Origin: Histoplasma ohiense
Lineage: Eukaryota > Ascomycota > Eurotiomycetes > Onygenales > Ajellomycetaceae
DNA: 64,000 bases
Direction: 5' to 3'
Assembly: GCA_017607445.1 (NCBI GenBank)
Contig: JAEVHH010000006.1
Span: 248,001 to 312,000, forward strand
The notes below the pieces were generated by a model that ran no database searches, was not told the origin of the DNA, and saw only the letters and a list, made by a program, of their open reading frames with translations. Shown here piece by piece: positions 11,866 to 23,000 of the stretch; position 1 is the stretch's first letter; each line of letters starts with the position of its first letter. Both the position numbers and the translations under genes were made by a program.

Positions 11866-12425
11866 AATCAGAAGTCCTGGGGGGGCGGATGGCGTAGTGG
11901 TAAGCGCTGTTCATGGAATGCTTTCTCAAGTAGGCACTTGGTGTTGGGGCCACCACTGCTGAGACAAGAAGGTAGTGGGTTCGAATCCCACCTTCTCCAA
12001 AAGGATATTATCACATCTTGGTGGATATTGGGGGTACCCTTTCTTATCTCATTTCTATTGGTAACTGCCACTGCAGGGTGGAGCAATGTTCAACACTATG
12101 TATATAGTCTAGATGGATTCAGTATAGTGTGGAATCCTAAGGTGTTGTGATTCTTACATGTCTAGTCTGAGTGACAAGGGACTGCTTAGTATTGTGTGAG
12201 CAATTGTGGGGCAAGGCCCCCCTTGAGGGCTAGATCCAGAACCTTGGAATGGTATAGTGAAGTCTCTCCATCAAGGATGACTCAGTTATGGATAGAGAAA
12301 TGTAACTAGAGAGTAGCTGAACATAAGGGTAGGCTAGTGAGGTGAAGGCTGTCATAGTCTCAGACTGCATATGGCCTTAGAAAAAATATGAAGAACAACA
12401 ACAACAACAACAATCAGAAGTCCTG
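11866..12425 (+). mobile_element. tRNA-derived SINE with 14-bp target-site duplications
   Basis: A retroposon of about 530 bp (11880-12411). It is flanked by perfect 14-bp direct repeats AATCAGAAGTCCTG at 11866-11879 and 12412-12425. The head carries RNA polymerase III promoter elements: a box A match TGGCGTAGTGG (11890-11900) and a perfect box B GGTTCGAATCC (11978-11988) inside a T-arm (GTGGG/CCCAC). The body is unrelated to tRNA and the 3' end is an (AAC)n tail at about 12394-12411, the usual form of SINE tail. The acceptor-stem pairing is degenerate and the head is longer than a tRNA. A TCTCAAG anticodon-loop-like stretch hints at descent from an intron-bearing tRNA-Leu(CAA); that is inference. 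No ORF of note, so it would depend on LINE machinery elsewhere. Intact duplications suggest a fairly recent insertion. Confidence 0.85.
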
Positions 12426-13052
12426 ACGGCGAACTAGGACAACAGGAGCTGCTTGACTTTACTTTTATTTATTTATTTACTTATTTTTCGACAGTTCAGA
12501 TCGTCGTGGTGGTAGGGTGATCAGCAGCCCGGCATGGCCTAGTTGGATATGCTCGAATCGATTGCAAGGTTTTTCGATTTTGTTATGATTGGCGTTTTGC
12601 TTTGTCGTCTTTTTTTTTTTTTTTTTTTTTTTTTAAATATATATATATACTTTTGGACTCTTTTGATGATGAGGACATTTGCCGCCTGCCTCCGGCCATG
12701 AATTGAGGGTTAATATGAAGCTAGTAGAACGGACTTGATACATACTCCATCCTGTAAGCTATCAGGCAGTGTGCCAACAATCGTTGTTTTAAAAAGAATG
12801 AAATGTATTTGGATTCACTCAGCGAGACTTGGAAGAACGCTGCCGGCTAAAAGCCAAGTATACCAAAAAAACAAAAAAAAAAAAAATTCTACACCGTTCG
12901 AACAGGTCAATCAAAGCATTTAAAAGTGGGCGAGATGGGTATCGCGAAAATGCGGATATTATTCCCACCCTGAAGCAGGCGCCAGAGGGAGTGTCAACAG
13001 AAATGAATATGAAAATAAAACATATATAAATTAAAACAAAATAACATTAGCA
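12426..13052. other. Spacer with T25 and AT microsatellite
   Basis: Holds a T25 run at 12610-12634 followed directly by an (AT)n tract to about 12650, and an A-rich stretch near 12866-12887. It should include the 3' UTR of the minus-strand gene ending at 13053. No gene seen. Confidence 0.6.
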
Positions 13053-13670
13053 TCAGCTACCACCACCACCAACTCGAGCCCGCCTATCATCCCCATCCTC
13101 ATCATCACTATCATCCATAAACCCTTCCTCAAGATCCCGACTCAGCCGCCGGTCCGTATCTATGCTGCTGTGGACGTTATGGTTGTTGTCACCACCCCTT
13201 CTCCGCCCATGTTCCAGTGCCTCCCGTCTCGAGGAATCTATCTCGAACCCAACCATATCCTCCCCCTCTTCGTCATCAAAGACGCTGCCCCCGTCGTTAT
13301 GTGCGCCGAATATTTGTCGCTGTCGCCACGAAGAAGGGAGGAGGAAGTGCATCAGTGCATCGGAGGCACGTTCGCGGAGGCTGGATGCGTGAGCGGAGAC
13401 GGTGTGGAGGGGGAGGTATTGGGCGTATCGTTGTCGGTAGTGTCGGATGAAGGGGATTAATAGGAAAAAGAGGAGGAAGTAGGCGGCGAGGGAGATTAAG
13501 GCGGGGACTAGGAGAGTCTATGGATATGGGGGTTATTGTCTGGATGGTTTTTTTTTTTTTTTTTTTTTTTTTTTTCTTGCATCTCTATTTTCTTCTCTCT
13601 CTCTCTCTCCTTTTTTCTTGCCGAGAATTAGTATGTAACGAACCTTCGCCATTTCCAGCGAACCCGCCAT
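13053..13670 (-). CDS. Small membrane protein of unknown function, acidic C-terminus
   Basis: Two minus-strand exons, 13670-13644 (27 nt, MAGSLEMAK) and 13517-13053, join in phase 0 to give 163 aa. Right after the splice comes a hydrophobic helix (TLLVPALISLAAYFLLFFLL), then a basic stretch (FIRHYRQRYAQYL), a polar helix (ASSLRERASDALMHFLLP), a predicted disordered Asp/Glu-rich tail (MDDSDDEDGDD) and a terminal poly-Gly. It resembles a tail-facing-cytosol single-pass protein. I do not recognise a named family. The 126-nt intron carries a T28 run on the plus strand and a CT repeat. The start was chosen because this ATG reaches a good acceptor (ccatag) and keeps the helix near the N-terminus. 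It is divergent from the formin gene, with about 970 bp between starts. Confidence 0.6.
13548..13575. repeat. T28 homopolymer within an intron
   Basis: A run of 28 T on the plus strand (A on the coding strand) inside the intron of the small membrane protein gene, followed by a CT microsatellite. Confidence 0.9.
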
Positions 13671-14637
13671 TATTGCGAAATCATGTGTTTACTTGAGATA
13701 GATAGCTAGATAGCTACTATACCGCAGAGGGCGTAGTAGTAGCCAACAGAGCGAGCACAAATACAGAGCGTCAATGCGGAAGGTTCCCGGGCGGGATTTT
13801 GGCAGCGGTTTGGGATACGTTTCAACAGCGCATTCCTAAGGACAGAAACAACAAAGAAAAGCAACAATTCTATGCAACAGATAATGAGCACATGCCTCAG
13901 GGTCCCTCTGGGGTCCCGTTGACTTCTGTTTGTTGATGCCGGACTGGATACGACGGAGGTTATTATTCGTTGCTCTATGCTTGGTTGAGGGGCCGGATTA
14001 TCTCGCTGGCCGACACGCCCATCACGTGCCTGACCCTTTAACTGTATCTGGCCCGGAAACCCCCTGATAACCTAACCTGTCTGTTTGTTCACGATCAGAG
14101 CGTTTTGGGCGGACAGCAAGCCACCACCTGCGCAGTTTCTTGTTTTCTGCGTCCGACCCTGTTGGTGCCCTGGCTCTCCCTGTTTTAGGTTGGAGGATAA
14201 AGCTACCCAACCTGTTGTGATTTGGCGAACGCCCCAAACATACTAGTCTCTCGCGGGATTTTAATGACATCGACGTCGATACGAATGAAGATACTACTTC
14301 CATATCAGTACCTGCACTAGTGTCCCCGAAACCATACTCCCATCCTTCATGACCCGTTGGCGTGACGATAATTTGTTGTCTGTGTTTCGATATTACGGAG
14401 GAAGAACAGGAAGAGTTCGAAAGGCTTCCAGGAAGCCGCGTTGCGGGAGGCTGATACATGACATCGCACCCCGACAAACACGACCCCACATATATACACA
14501 CGCATGGACGTATAGACATCGCCATTTTACTTGTTGAATCTGCAGAGGGGGCATACTCACTGGCAGGATTTTTATTCCCAGGTCCTGCTTTAATGTCGCA
14601 GCTTTCCTTTTGACCGCACCCTACAAGATCTGTCGAA
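13671..14637. other. Divergent promoter region between small membrane protein and formin
   Basis: About 970 bp shared by two start codons on opposite strands. A long open frame on the minus strand across it lacks any recognisable feature and overlaps the formin start, so it was not called. Confidence 0.5.
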
Positions 14638-17600
14638 ATGCCTACTCCTTCTATTTCATCAGATAAATCTCGACAGTCATCAGCGGGCAAGTCATTTTTC
14701 GGAAGAAAATTACATAAAGATCGTCCCCCGGATCCTCGATTTGAAGGCAACGGTGGCCTGGAGGTATTTGGGGCCAGCGGCTCCGCTGCTGGATCACGCT
14801 CCTCCCGCCATTCCAAGCACGAATCCATACATTCGGTGGACATACCCTTTGACCACTCCGGTATGTCATCTGGTGTTATCACCGCTATCCCTTATGATAG
14901 CGTGGCAGCAGACCCCAAATCTCCTATCCCTGTTGACTATCTCCCTCAACAACGAAAAGAGCCTTCCCCTCATCACCTAAATAAACCGGGCATTGACCCG
15001 CACCAATACCCATCCTGGAATGGCCAACAACCATCGAATGGATCGTCACATCCAAATGGCCCAAGACCCCCGCCTAGCTCCAATACAACTATGGCCGCAA
15101 GCCATACGGGGGATAAGGGAACGAAATACCAGCAATGGGGTGGCCCAGGCAACGGCTATCCTTCCTACTCAACTCCCGATTCGTCGACGAATTCCCGCAC
15201 ATCCCTAGATCAGAATAGCATTTACTCCTCCATCTCGTCCGCCCAAACCTCCTATGACCCATCCCTCCGTCCATACACCTCCCAGTCGAATGAACGATAT
15301 CCACTATCTTCCGCGCACTCAGCTTCCAGATACTCCTCCATATCCCAAACGCAATACTCGACTCCAGGTTCCGCATTTTCGTTGGCGATTGCTTCTGATG
15401 GAAACTTTAGCCAACCAAAGGATGATAGAATTGTTGACCAGATGTTCTACGAGCTAATGATCAAGAGAGGATGGCAGAACTTGCCAGAGCAAGCGAAGCG
15501 GCAGATGCTGGCATACCCGGCCTCAAAGAAGTGGACGCTGGTGCATCAAGACCGTTTGACGCAGGCTCAGGGCGACAAGAAAAAGTCAAGTTCCCGACTC
15601 ACATATGGCTATCCTGATGGCCCCGCCGGTCTTCTCTCGAGAGCAGACGAAGATGGGAGCCCTGAATGGTATGTGAAGAAGGTAATGGATGACTCAATTA
15701 GCACGAAACAACTACAAAGTCTGAGTGTCAGTTTGCGGACGCAACCAATAAGGTACTTGATGCCCCTTTGCTTCCATTCATAGCTTTTATTTGCTGACGG
15801 TGATGTGATCCAGCTGGGTACAATCATTTGTGGAAGCCCAAGGCCCAGTTGCCCTGGCGAACGTTCTTAGCAAAATTAACCGACGAAAGGCCTCCGGACC
15901 AGCTCCAGCTACACCGGCATCGGGCGACAGGGATCTCGATCGCGAATATGATATCGCGAAATGCTTCAAGGCATTAATGAATAATAAATATGGCGCCGAC
16001 AATGCTCTGGAGTGTCAACAAATCATTATCGCACTCGCCAATTCGCTGACATCGCCACGTCTTAACACGCGCAAAATGGTCAGCGAAATCTTGACGTTTT
16101 TGTGTCATTGGGCCGAGGGCGAGGGCCATCAGAAGGTTCTCCAAGCGATGGACAGTGTTAAAAGCGCGAGAGGGGAGACCGGTCGTTTCGATGCTTGGAT
16201 GCGCATTGTCGAGGTCACTATAGACGGACGAGGGAAAATGGGAAGCCTTGTCGGCGCCAGCGAGGAATTTCGAAGTGGGGGCATTGGCATGGAGAACTTG
16301 CTTATGGACTACGCTCTCAATACCCTTTTCTTAATCAATATGATCGTCGACGCGGCAGAGCGTGATCTCCAGCTCCGCTGCCATATCAGGGCGCAGTTCA
16401 CCTCTTGTGGGATCAAGCGATTGCTGGTAAAAATGGAAGAATTCCAGTATGAGGCTATCGACAAACAGATTGAAAAATATAGGGAAAATGAAGCCATTGA
16501 TTATGAAGATCTCCTCCAGAGGGAGAATAGCAGTATGAAGGACAGCATCGAGGGGGAGGTTACTGATATGAATGACCCGGTCCAGATTACGAATGCGATA
16601 GCATCTAAAATAAAAGATGGCCGTTCACAGGATTACTTCCTCTCTGCAATGCAACACTTGCTGCTAATCCGAGAGAACTCGGGGGAGGACGGCGTGAGGA
16701 TGTTCCAGCTCGTGGACGCCATGCTCAGTTATGTGGCTATGGATCGTCGGCTGCCGGATTTGGATCTTAAGCAAAGTCTAAATTTTACAGTCCAGAGCTT
16801 GCTCGATAAGCTACATACGGACGCAGAGGCGAGGCGTGCATTCGATGAGTCTCTTGAAGCTCGACAGATCGCAGACGCCGCCATTGCTGAGAGAGACGAG
16901 GTGAAGGCGCAACTTGAGCTTGGTGCTGACGGGCTAGTCAAAAAGCTTCAGAAGCAGATTGAAGAGCAAACCGATATCATTAATCTCCAGTCACGTCAGA
17001 ATGAGGCCTTGAAAGCGGAACTAGCTGAAATCCAGCGGCTGCGGGGCCAGGAATTGCAGCGGAATGAGCTGGAGACTCGCGAATTGTATCTCATGCTGCG
17101 TGATGCACAGGAAGTTGCTGCCTCCAAAGCGCAGAAGGGGAATCTAGACAAACTTGGTGACACCGATCCGACTCAAATGAATGGCATTCTCGATCGCGAA
17201 AAGCTTATGAATCGGCTCGAGAAACAATTGGAGCGAACAAAGACGCAGTTCAAGCTTGAGGGTAGAGTTTGGCAAGAGGGTGGACCATCGGATAGGCTCC
17301 GTGAGTTGCGCGAGCAAATGGATGGCGATGTCGGATTTGGTGGTGGATTCGACGAGGAAACCAAACGCAGTTTCACCAATAGCACTTTTGGCGCTGTTTC
17401 CCGGAAACGAAGCGAGTGCGCTAATAAGAAGGACGTTGAAGAGGAACAACTTTCTGACCTTGGCGAGGAGGATGGTGACGAGGGTGTTGTGGAACGGCCG
17501 CGATTAGTTGAAATCAAACGGCCACGCATGAACCCTGAACAGGCAACGGGATTGTTGGGAGAAATCGCGTCCAGAGTACAAAAGATTGATGATAGTGATG

Positions 17601-20035
17601 ATGAGAAAGATGGTGAAAAAGATGAAATCGAGAAGCCTAAGGCAGAAAAGGCTATTCCTCCTAGTCCTCCACCGCCGCCTCCTCCCCCGCCTCCTCCAGG
17701 TGTCGGCGCGCCTCCGCCTCCGCCTCCCCCACCCCCACCCCCACCTCCCCCGCCTGGTATAAGTGGCCCACCTCCACCTCCCCCCCCTCCACCTCCTCCT
17801 GGTGTTGGCGGTCCTCCACCACCCCCACCGCCTCCTGGCATGGGTGGACCACCGCCTCCTCCACCGCCTCCCCCTGGAGCAAGTATGGGCGGCTGGAAAA
17901 AGACGTACCTACCTGTGGCAGATGCACCTGCAGCCACGATTGGGTTACCATTCATCCGACCGAAAAAGAAGTTAAAGGCACTTCATTGGGAAAAGGTTGA
18001 TTCTCCTCAAGTAACAGTATGGGCAGCGCATACTCCAACGCATGAGGCGAAAGAAGAGAAATATACCGAGCTCGCCAAGAAAGGTGTTCTGGATGAAGTT
18101 GAGAGACTCTTTAAAGCCAAGGAGACAAAGGCCCTCGGCACCAGCACTGGTAAAAAGAAAGACAAGAAGCAAATACTACCCAGCTCTCTCATGCATAAGT
18201 TTCAAATCTCAATGGCTAAGTTTTCGGAGCTCTCAGCGGATGAGGTTGTGCGAAAAATCATTCACTGTGATCCTGATATCTTGGATAATAATGTTGTGAT
18301 GGAATTCTTGCAGAAGGACGAACTCTGCAGCATTCCAGACAACACTGCAAAGGCAATGGCGCCCTACCGCAAAGATTGGACAGGCCCTGACGCGGCGACC
18401 TCAGATCGAGATCAGGACCCCAGCGAACTTACGCGTGAAGATCAAATTTATCTTCAAACTGCCGTCGAGCTTAACCATTATTGGAAAGCACGGATGCGCG
18501 CTCTTCAGCTAACTCGCACCTTCGAGACGGATTACGACGATTTGTCCACCAAGCTGCAGGAAATCGTTCGTGTTTGTGAATCTCTGCGTGACTCCGTATC
18601 ATTGATGAATGTTCTTGGTCTAATTTTAGACATTGGAAATTTCATGAATGCGGCGAACAAGCAAGCTGTTGGATTCAAGCTTAGCTCTCTTTCCCGCCTG
18701 GCTATGGTCAAGGATGATAAGAACGAATCAACATTCGCTGACCTGGTAGAACGGATTGTGCGAAACCAGTATCCTGAGTGGCAAGGCTTCGTTGATGATA
18801 TTGGTGGCGTCATCGCTGTTCAAAAGGCCAACGTGGACCAGCTCCGTGCTGAAGCACAGTCGTATATCAACACGATCAAGAATGTTCAAGCCAGTTTGGA
18901 TTCTGGCTCTCTGAGTGATCCGAAAAAATTCCACCCACAAGACCGGGCTAGCCAGGTTGTTCAACGGTCAATGAAGGATGCTAGACGTAAGGGCGAACAG
19001 ATGCAATTGTACCTTGATGAGATGTCGAAGACATTCGATGATATCATGGTCTTCTACGGCGAAGATAGCTCGGATGAAAATGCAAGAAGGGACTTCTTCG
19101 GCAAACTAGCTGGGTTTGTCACAGAGTGGAAGGTATGTTTATTTGGTTTTCTTTTGGTTTTCTGTTGTTGATTTTATTTTTGATGCTCTTCCACCTCGCA
19201 ACCCCCTCGGCCACAAGCTGGCCATTTCCTTAAATAATAAAATCTGACGCTCAACCCTGCCGTTCTATAGAATTCGAAGGAAAAGAATTTAGCTTGGGAG
19301 GAATCGCGACGGCGAATGGATGCGTCATTGGCACGGAAACGAACCAATGGTGCAGCTCTCAATGGCCGTGTAGACAATGCCGATTCGCAATCACCGGCGT
19401 CCAGTGGAGCCATGGACTCCCTACTAGAGAAGCTGCGAGCTGCCGCACCACAGGCGCGAGACCAACGCGATCGCCGTCGTCGTGCGCGACTAAAGGAACG
19501 ACATCAAGTCAGGGTTGCATCCGGACAGAAGGTCCCAGACTTACCTACTGAAGCCGCCGAGAGGAGCACCGAAGGCGATGGTGATGATGCAAGCAGCGCA
19601 AACAGTCGGGATCTCCTGAGCCCAGGCACCAAACCAAATGAATCAGCATCTTCAGTCAAAGAGACACAAGTATCTGAAGGTGAAGACATCGCTGATAGAG
19701 CTGCAAGCATGCTTCAGGGGCTTAGGAACGACACAGAAGGTGGTGCTGATCGCGCACGTCGTAGAGAGAGCGCTGAAGAAGCTCGGCGGAACCGGAGGTT
19801 AAGGAGGAAGACGGCAGCTGCCCACGGGAGCAAGGATGGCGATAACGCTGACGGGCCCTTATCGCCGGTGAAGGAACCTGATTCCGCTGGAATTGAAGGA
19901 GGAATAGACGGACAGACTACTTCTCCCATTAGCCCAACTGCGCCGGATGATTCGCCACAGTCATCGGAAACGCCATCAATTGTTGTCTCCGGCACCAAAG
20001 ACGCAGAGCCATCTGTAATAACAGAAGAAAAATAG
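14638..20035 (+). CDS. sepA: Formin (SepA/Bni1 family), actin nucleator for polarity and cytokinesis
   Basis: Nucleates and elongates actin filaments at hyphal tips and septa downstream of Rho-type GTPases. Exons 14638-15752, 15814-19132 and 19271-20035 give 1732 aa, close to Aspergillus SepA. Layout: a Ser/Pro-rich disordered N-terminus (about 1-255); GBD/FH3 from about 262 (RIVDQMFYELMIKRGWQNLP) to about 720; a coiled coil of about 725-815; an FH1 domain of about 986-1061 with many proline runs (7-13 Pro) broken by Gly-containing linkers, for profilin-actin; an FH2 domain of about 1065-1478 with KLKALHWEKVDSPQVTVW and GLILDIGNFMNAANKQAVGF; and a DAD-like element near 1526 (MDSLLEKLRAAAPQ followed by RRRRARLKE) expected to bind the N-terminal inhibitory domain. 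The C-terminal 170 residues are polar. The first intron (61 nt, gtactt) splits codon Ser372, restoring SWVQSFVEAQG. Confidence 0.96.
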
Positions 20036-23000
20036 CATGAAATACAGAAAACTCGCAACCTCGGTTTCTCGTGACACGCCCCGCCCTCTCATCAATTAAT
20101 TAATTATCTTTGGCTTTGAACTTATTGGCTCGCTTCTTGCGGAGTTTGGACGTAGTCTTACGGATTTGATTTGCTTTTCGACCACTTCGATATCTTTTTT
20201 TTTGTTTGTTGTGCATTATGATTACCTTTCCTTGTCCATCTCATAGCGGCATCCTTCGCGTTTTTGCATAGATATTTGTATATCTTGATTTGCATAGATA
20301 TTTCTATAATCCTGCTGTGTTTCGTGACTGTTTAGTGGTATTTTCTTCATGGGTTATCATTTTTTGCTCCCTTGCTTGTTTGCAACGGGGTGGGGAATGA
20401 GGAAGGATTAACTAAAGTGGGGGAATTTATCTCTGTTTTCTTTTCTTTGCTTTTTACCGGCTGCTTTTTTTCATCAATATCACCACGCGCATGATTCTAT
20501 TCTACCGCAAGAGGGCATTTTTATCTTTACTGATATCCGTTTTATGGTTGTTTCTGTTCTCATACATACTATACCGTCTTCTATTTCACCCAGTTCCGCT
20601 CTATTTCTTTACTATTAATTTTTACTGTTAATTCCCGCTGTCCCTTTCTCGTTAACTCCCTTATGCCTGATTGCTCCTAGTTTTGCTGATTATGATTATT
20701 GTGTACTATTCTCTTGAAGATTTCCTCTCCGTCGTTGTCCCCTTATTTATATTACCTTCCGTTCTCCTTTTTTTTTAATTCACGGCGTGCTCATTACAAT
20801 ATGTCACTTTTAAGAACAGAGAGGTATTCTTATCCGCACGGGTGGCTGACTGAACGGATCACTCTTGCACCTTTTTTTGCTTCTTCACTCCTGGAACTTC
20901 TCCTATAACCCTCTGGATTCGTTTGATATGTGACCATGCCTTGTGCGTTTATTTGTGCCGAGTGCGGAGGATTAGTTGGCAGTTCAGCCAGTACCGTACC
21001 GTTTCTGCCCTAGGGGTCAATAAACTTACTTTTTTCTTCCCCGATGTAGTCAATCTCCCGGAAAGCGCCAAATCAAAACCTGCAAATGTAACGTAAAGGA
21101 AACTGTCAATGGAAATGATCACATGGCATATTGAAAGAAGTCTCGAAGAACTGGGTAAATCCTCGTTTCGAATCCTTTTATTCAGTCCGCCGCACCACGG
21201 TCACCTGTGCTCGAGGACCAGTTTGAAATATTCCTTCTGCTGGAACTGACTGGTAGAGCGCAAGGATAAACATACCAGTAACTAGTTAATTACCTGACTC
21301 AAACTCGTCCATGGAGCTGATATTCGAACCAGCTGACATCAATGACATCGCCAGAAACCGGGATGGGATTGTTCGGTTTCCGCGCCGTGTCCACTCGCCA
21401 ATATTGAGAAATAACTACCACTGCAACTCTCTGGAAAGAAAACGAAAAACAAAAAGAAAAGAAAAGAAAAGAAAATTTAACAAGGGGATTATGCTTATAG
21501 TCAAGCCTAACCCAGCCTCGCCTGTCCCACCACCCAGCCACTGGTACCTGTGAGGTACTTCCTCGATGTATCACATTGTCAACCTGGTGATACCCAGCTT
21601 GAATCGCGAACGTGGCTTGTTCAGGGAAAAAAAAACTCCCCCTATCAGATCGGATGGGCCTCGGACTGCTCAGCCCTATGGATAACTATCTATGGATACC
21701 CATGATTTACACTACAGGGACCATATTACTCATATATGCCAGCTGGTAGCACAGCGACCCAGCTCAGGTTGCCGGGGTTGGGGGCAGTTCTTTTAAATCC
21801 TGCAAGGGACAATCCTGGATATGGGAACTGCCAGCAAGCCGAGTCCCCCGATACGCGCGTAAGAGGTGAACCGTAGAAGATGCGGATTACGAAGAATGCT
21901 GCTCCGTATTATGATTAGAAATGTCACCAGTCCGGCAATATTTCTAGCCAGGAATAACCAGTCATACTAACAACGGCGGGCTGGTTAAACTGATGCAACT
22001 CCTGCGTCTGCAGAATGTGTTTCCCGGGGTCCAGAATTAACGAGATTTGCTCCGTACACCGTTTTCGCAACAAATGAACTCTGCCCCTGTATGGAAGAGT
22101 GGAAGAGTGATACACGGGGCAAGTTGGAGGATTTATATCTAGTACTCATTATCTCTCAGCTGCTGCACTCCCAGCACCAACATAACACATAAAATTAAAA
22201 TAAAATTGTGGCTAGGGTAATCATCCACATAGTTCATCGACGTTCGCTTTCCAACATTTCAGTTTGGGATAAATGGACCTCCTTTATGTCCGTTTCAACT
22301 GATTTGGAGCTTATATCAACGGGCTTGATGCACGAGCTGCGGGAATGTAGGTCATCGTCCGGCAAACATAAGTATATTGTGTTTCCATTCTCCATGTGAT
22401 ACAACTGCTAGAATTGCCTCCTCCATGTACTGTACATGTACATGTACAAGGGATTGCTGTGGCTGGCCATATGGTCCATTCATAACGAAACTGTTCAGGA
22501 ATGGTCAAAAATGGATCTCCCATTTCCATTCGAGGCCATGGCGAGCTGCAGCTACCATCGCGAAAGCCTGATTGACTTTCGGCACTCCGCGGGTTCCCTC
22601 AGCGGCCCGAACCTAGGCCTACCATACAGATGGATTCGGTCGTGAATGACTCAATAAGTGGCTGATGGGCTGTGCTGCCTGGAGAAACTTTGCGAGATTC
22701 GCAACGGTGAAAGGTGGACGATTAATGGTGGATGCCTGAATCGTTACGACTTCGTGCCCAGCCTCAAATGTCTATCCGTGCCACGATGTGCCGTTGACTC
22801 CTGGATGAGAGGACTCACGCTTCGAAGGTATGACTCAATAACAAGGCATCTCCAGAATCTCCCAATTTACCTCCAGCATTGATGGTTTCGATTCAGGGAT
22901 CGTGAAGTCCGTCAGTCACCGAAGACTGTTATTTCTCAGGAAGGGGTAAGAGACTTCTCCAACAGCTTTCGTTGGGCCCTTGAGGATAATGGTTTCTTGC

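Noticed and set aside
11880..11999. Functional tRNA gene
   Set aside because: Boxes A and B are good, but the acceptor stem pairs poorly, the head is too long, and the flanking duplications with an (AAC)n tail fit a SINE better.
14022..14882. Minus-strand ORF of 286 codons across the formin start
   Set aside because: Antisense to the formin 5' end and promoter, no domain, low-order composition; the formin frame explains the sequence.
17173..17955. Glycine-rich minus-strand ORF of 260 codons
   Set aside because: It is the antisense image of the proline-rich FH1 region of the formin.
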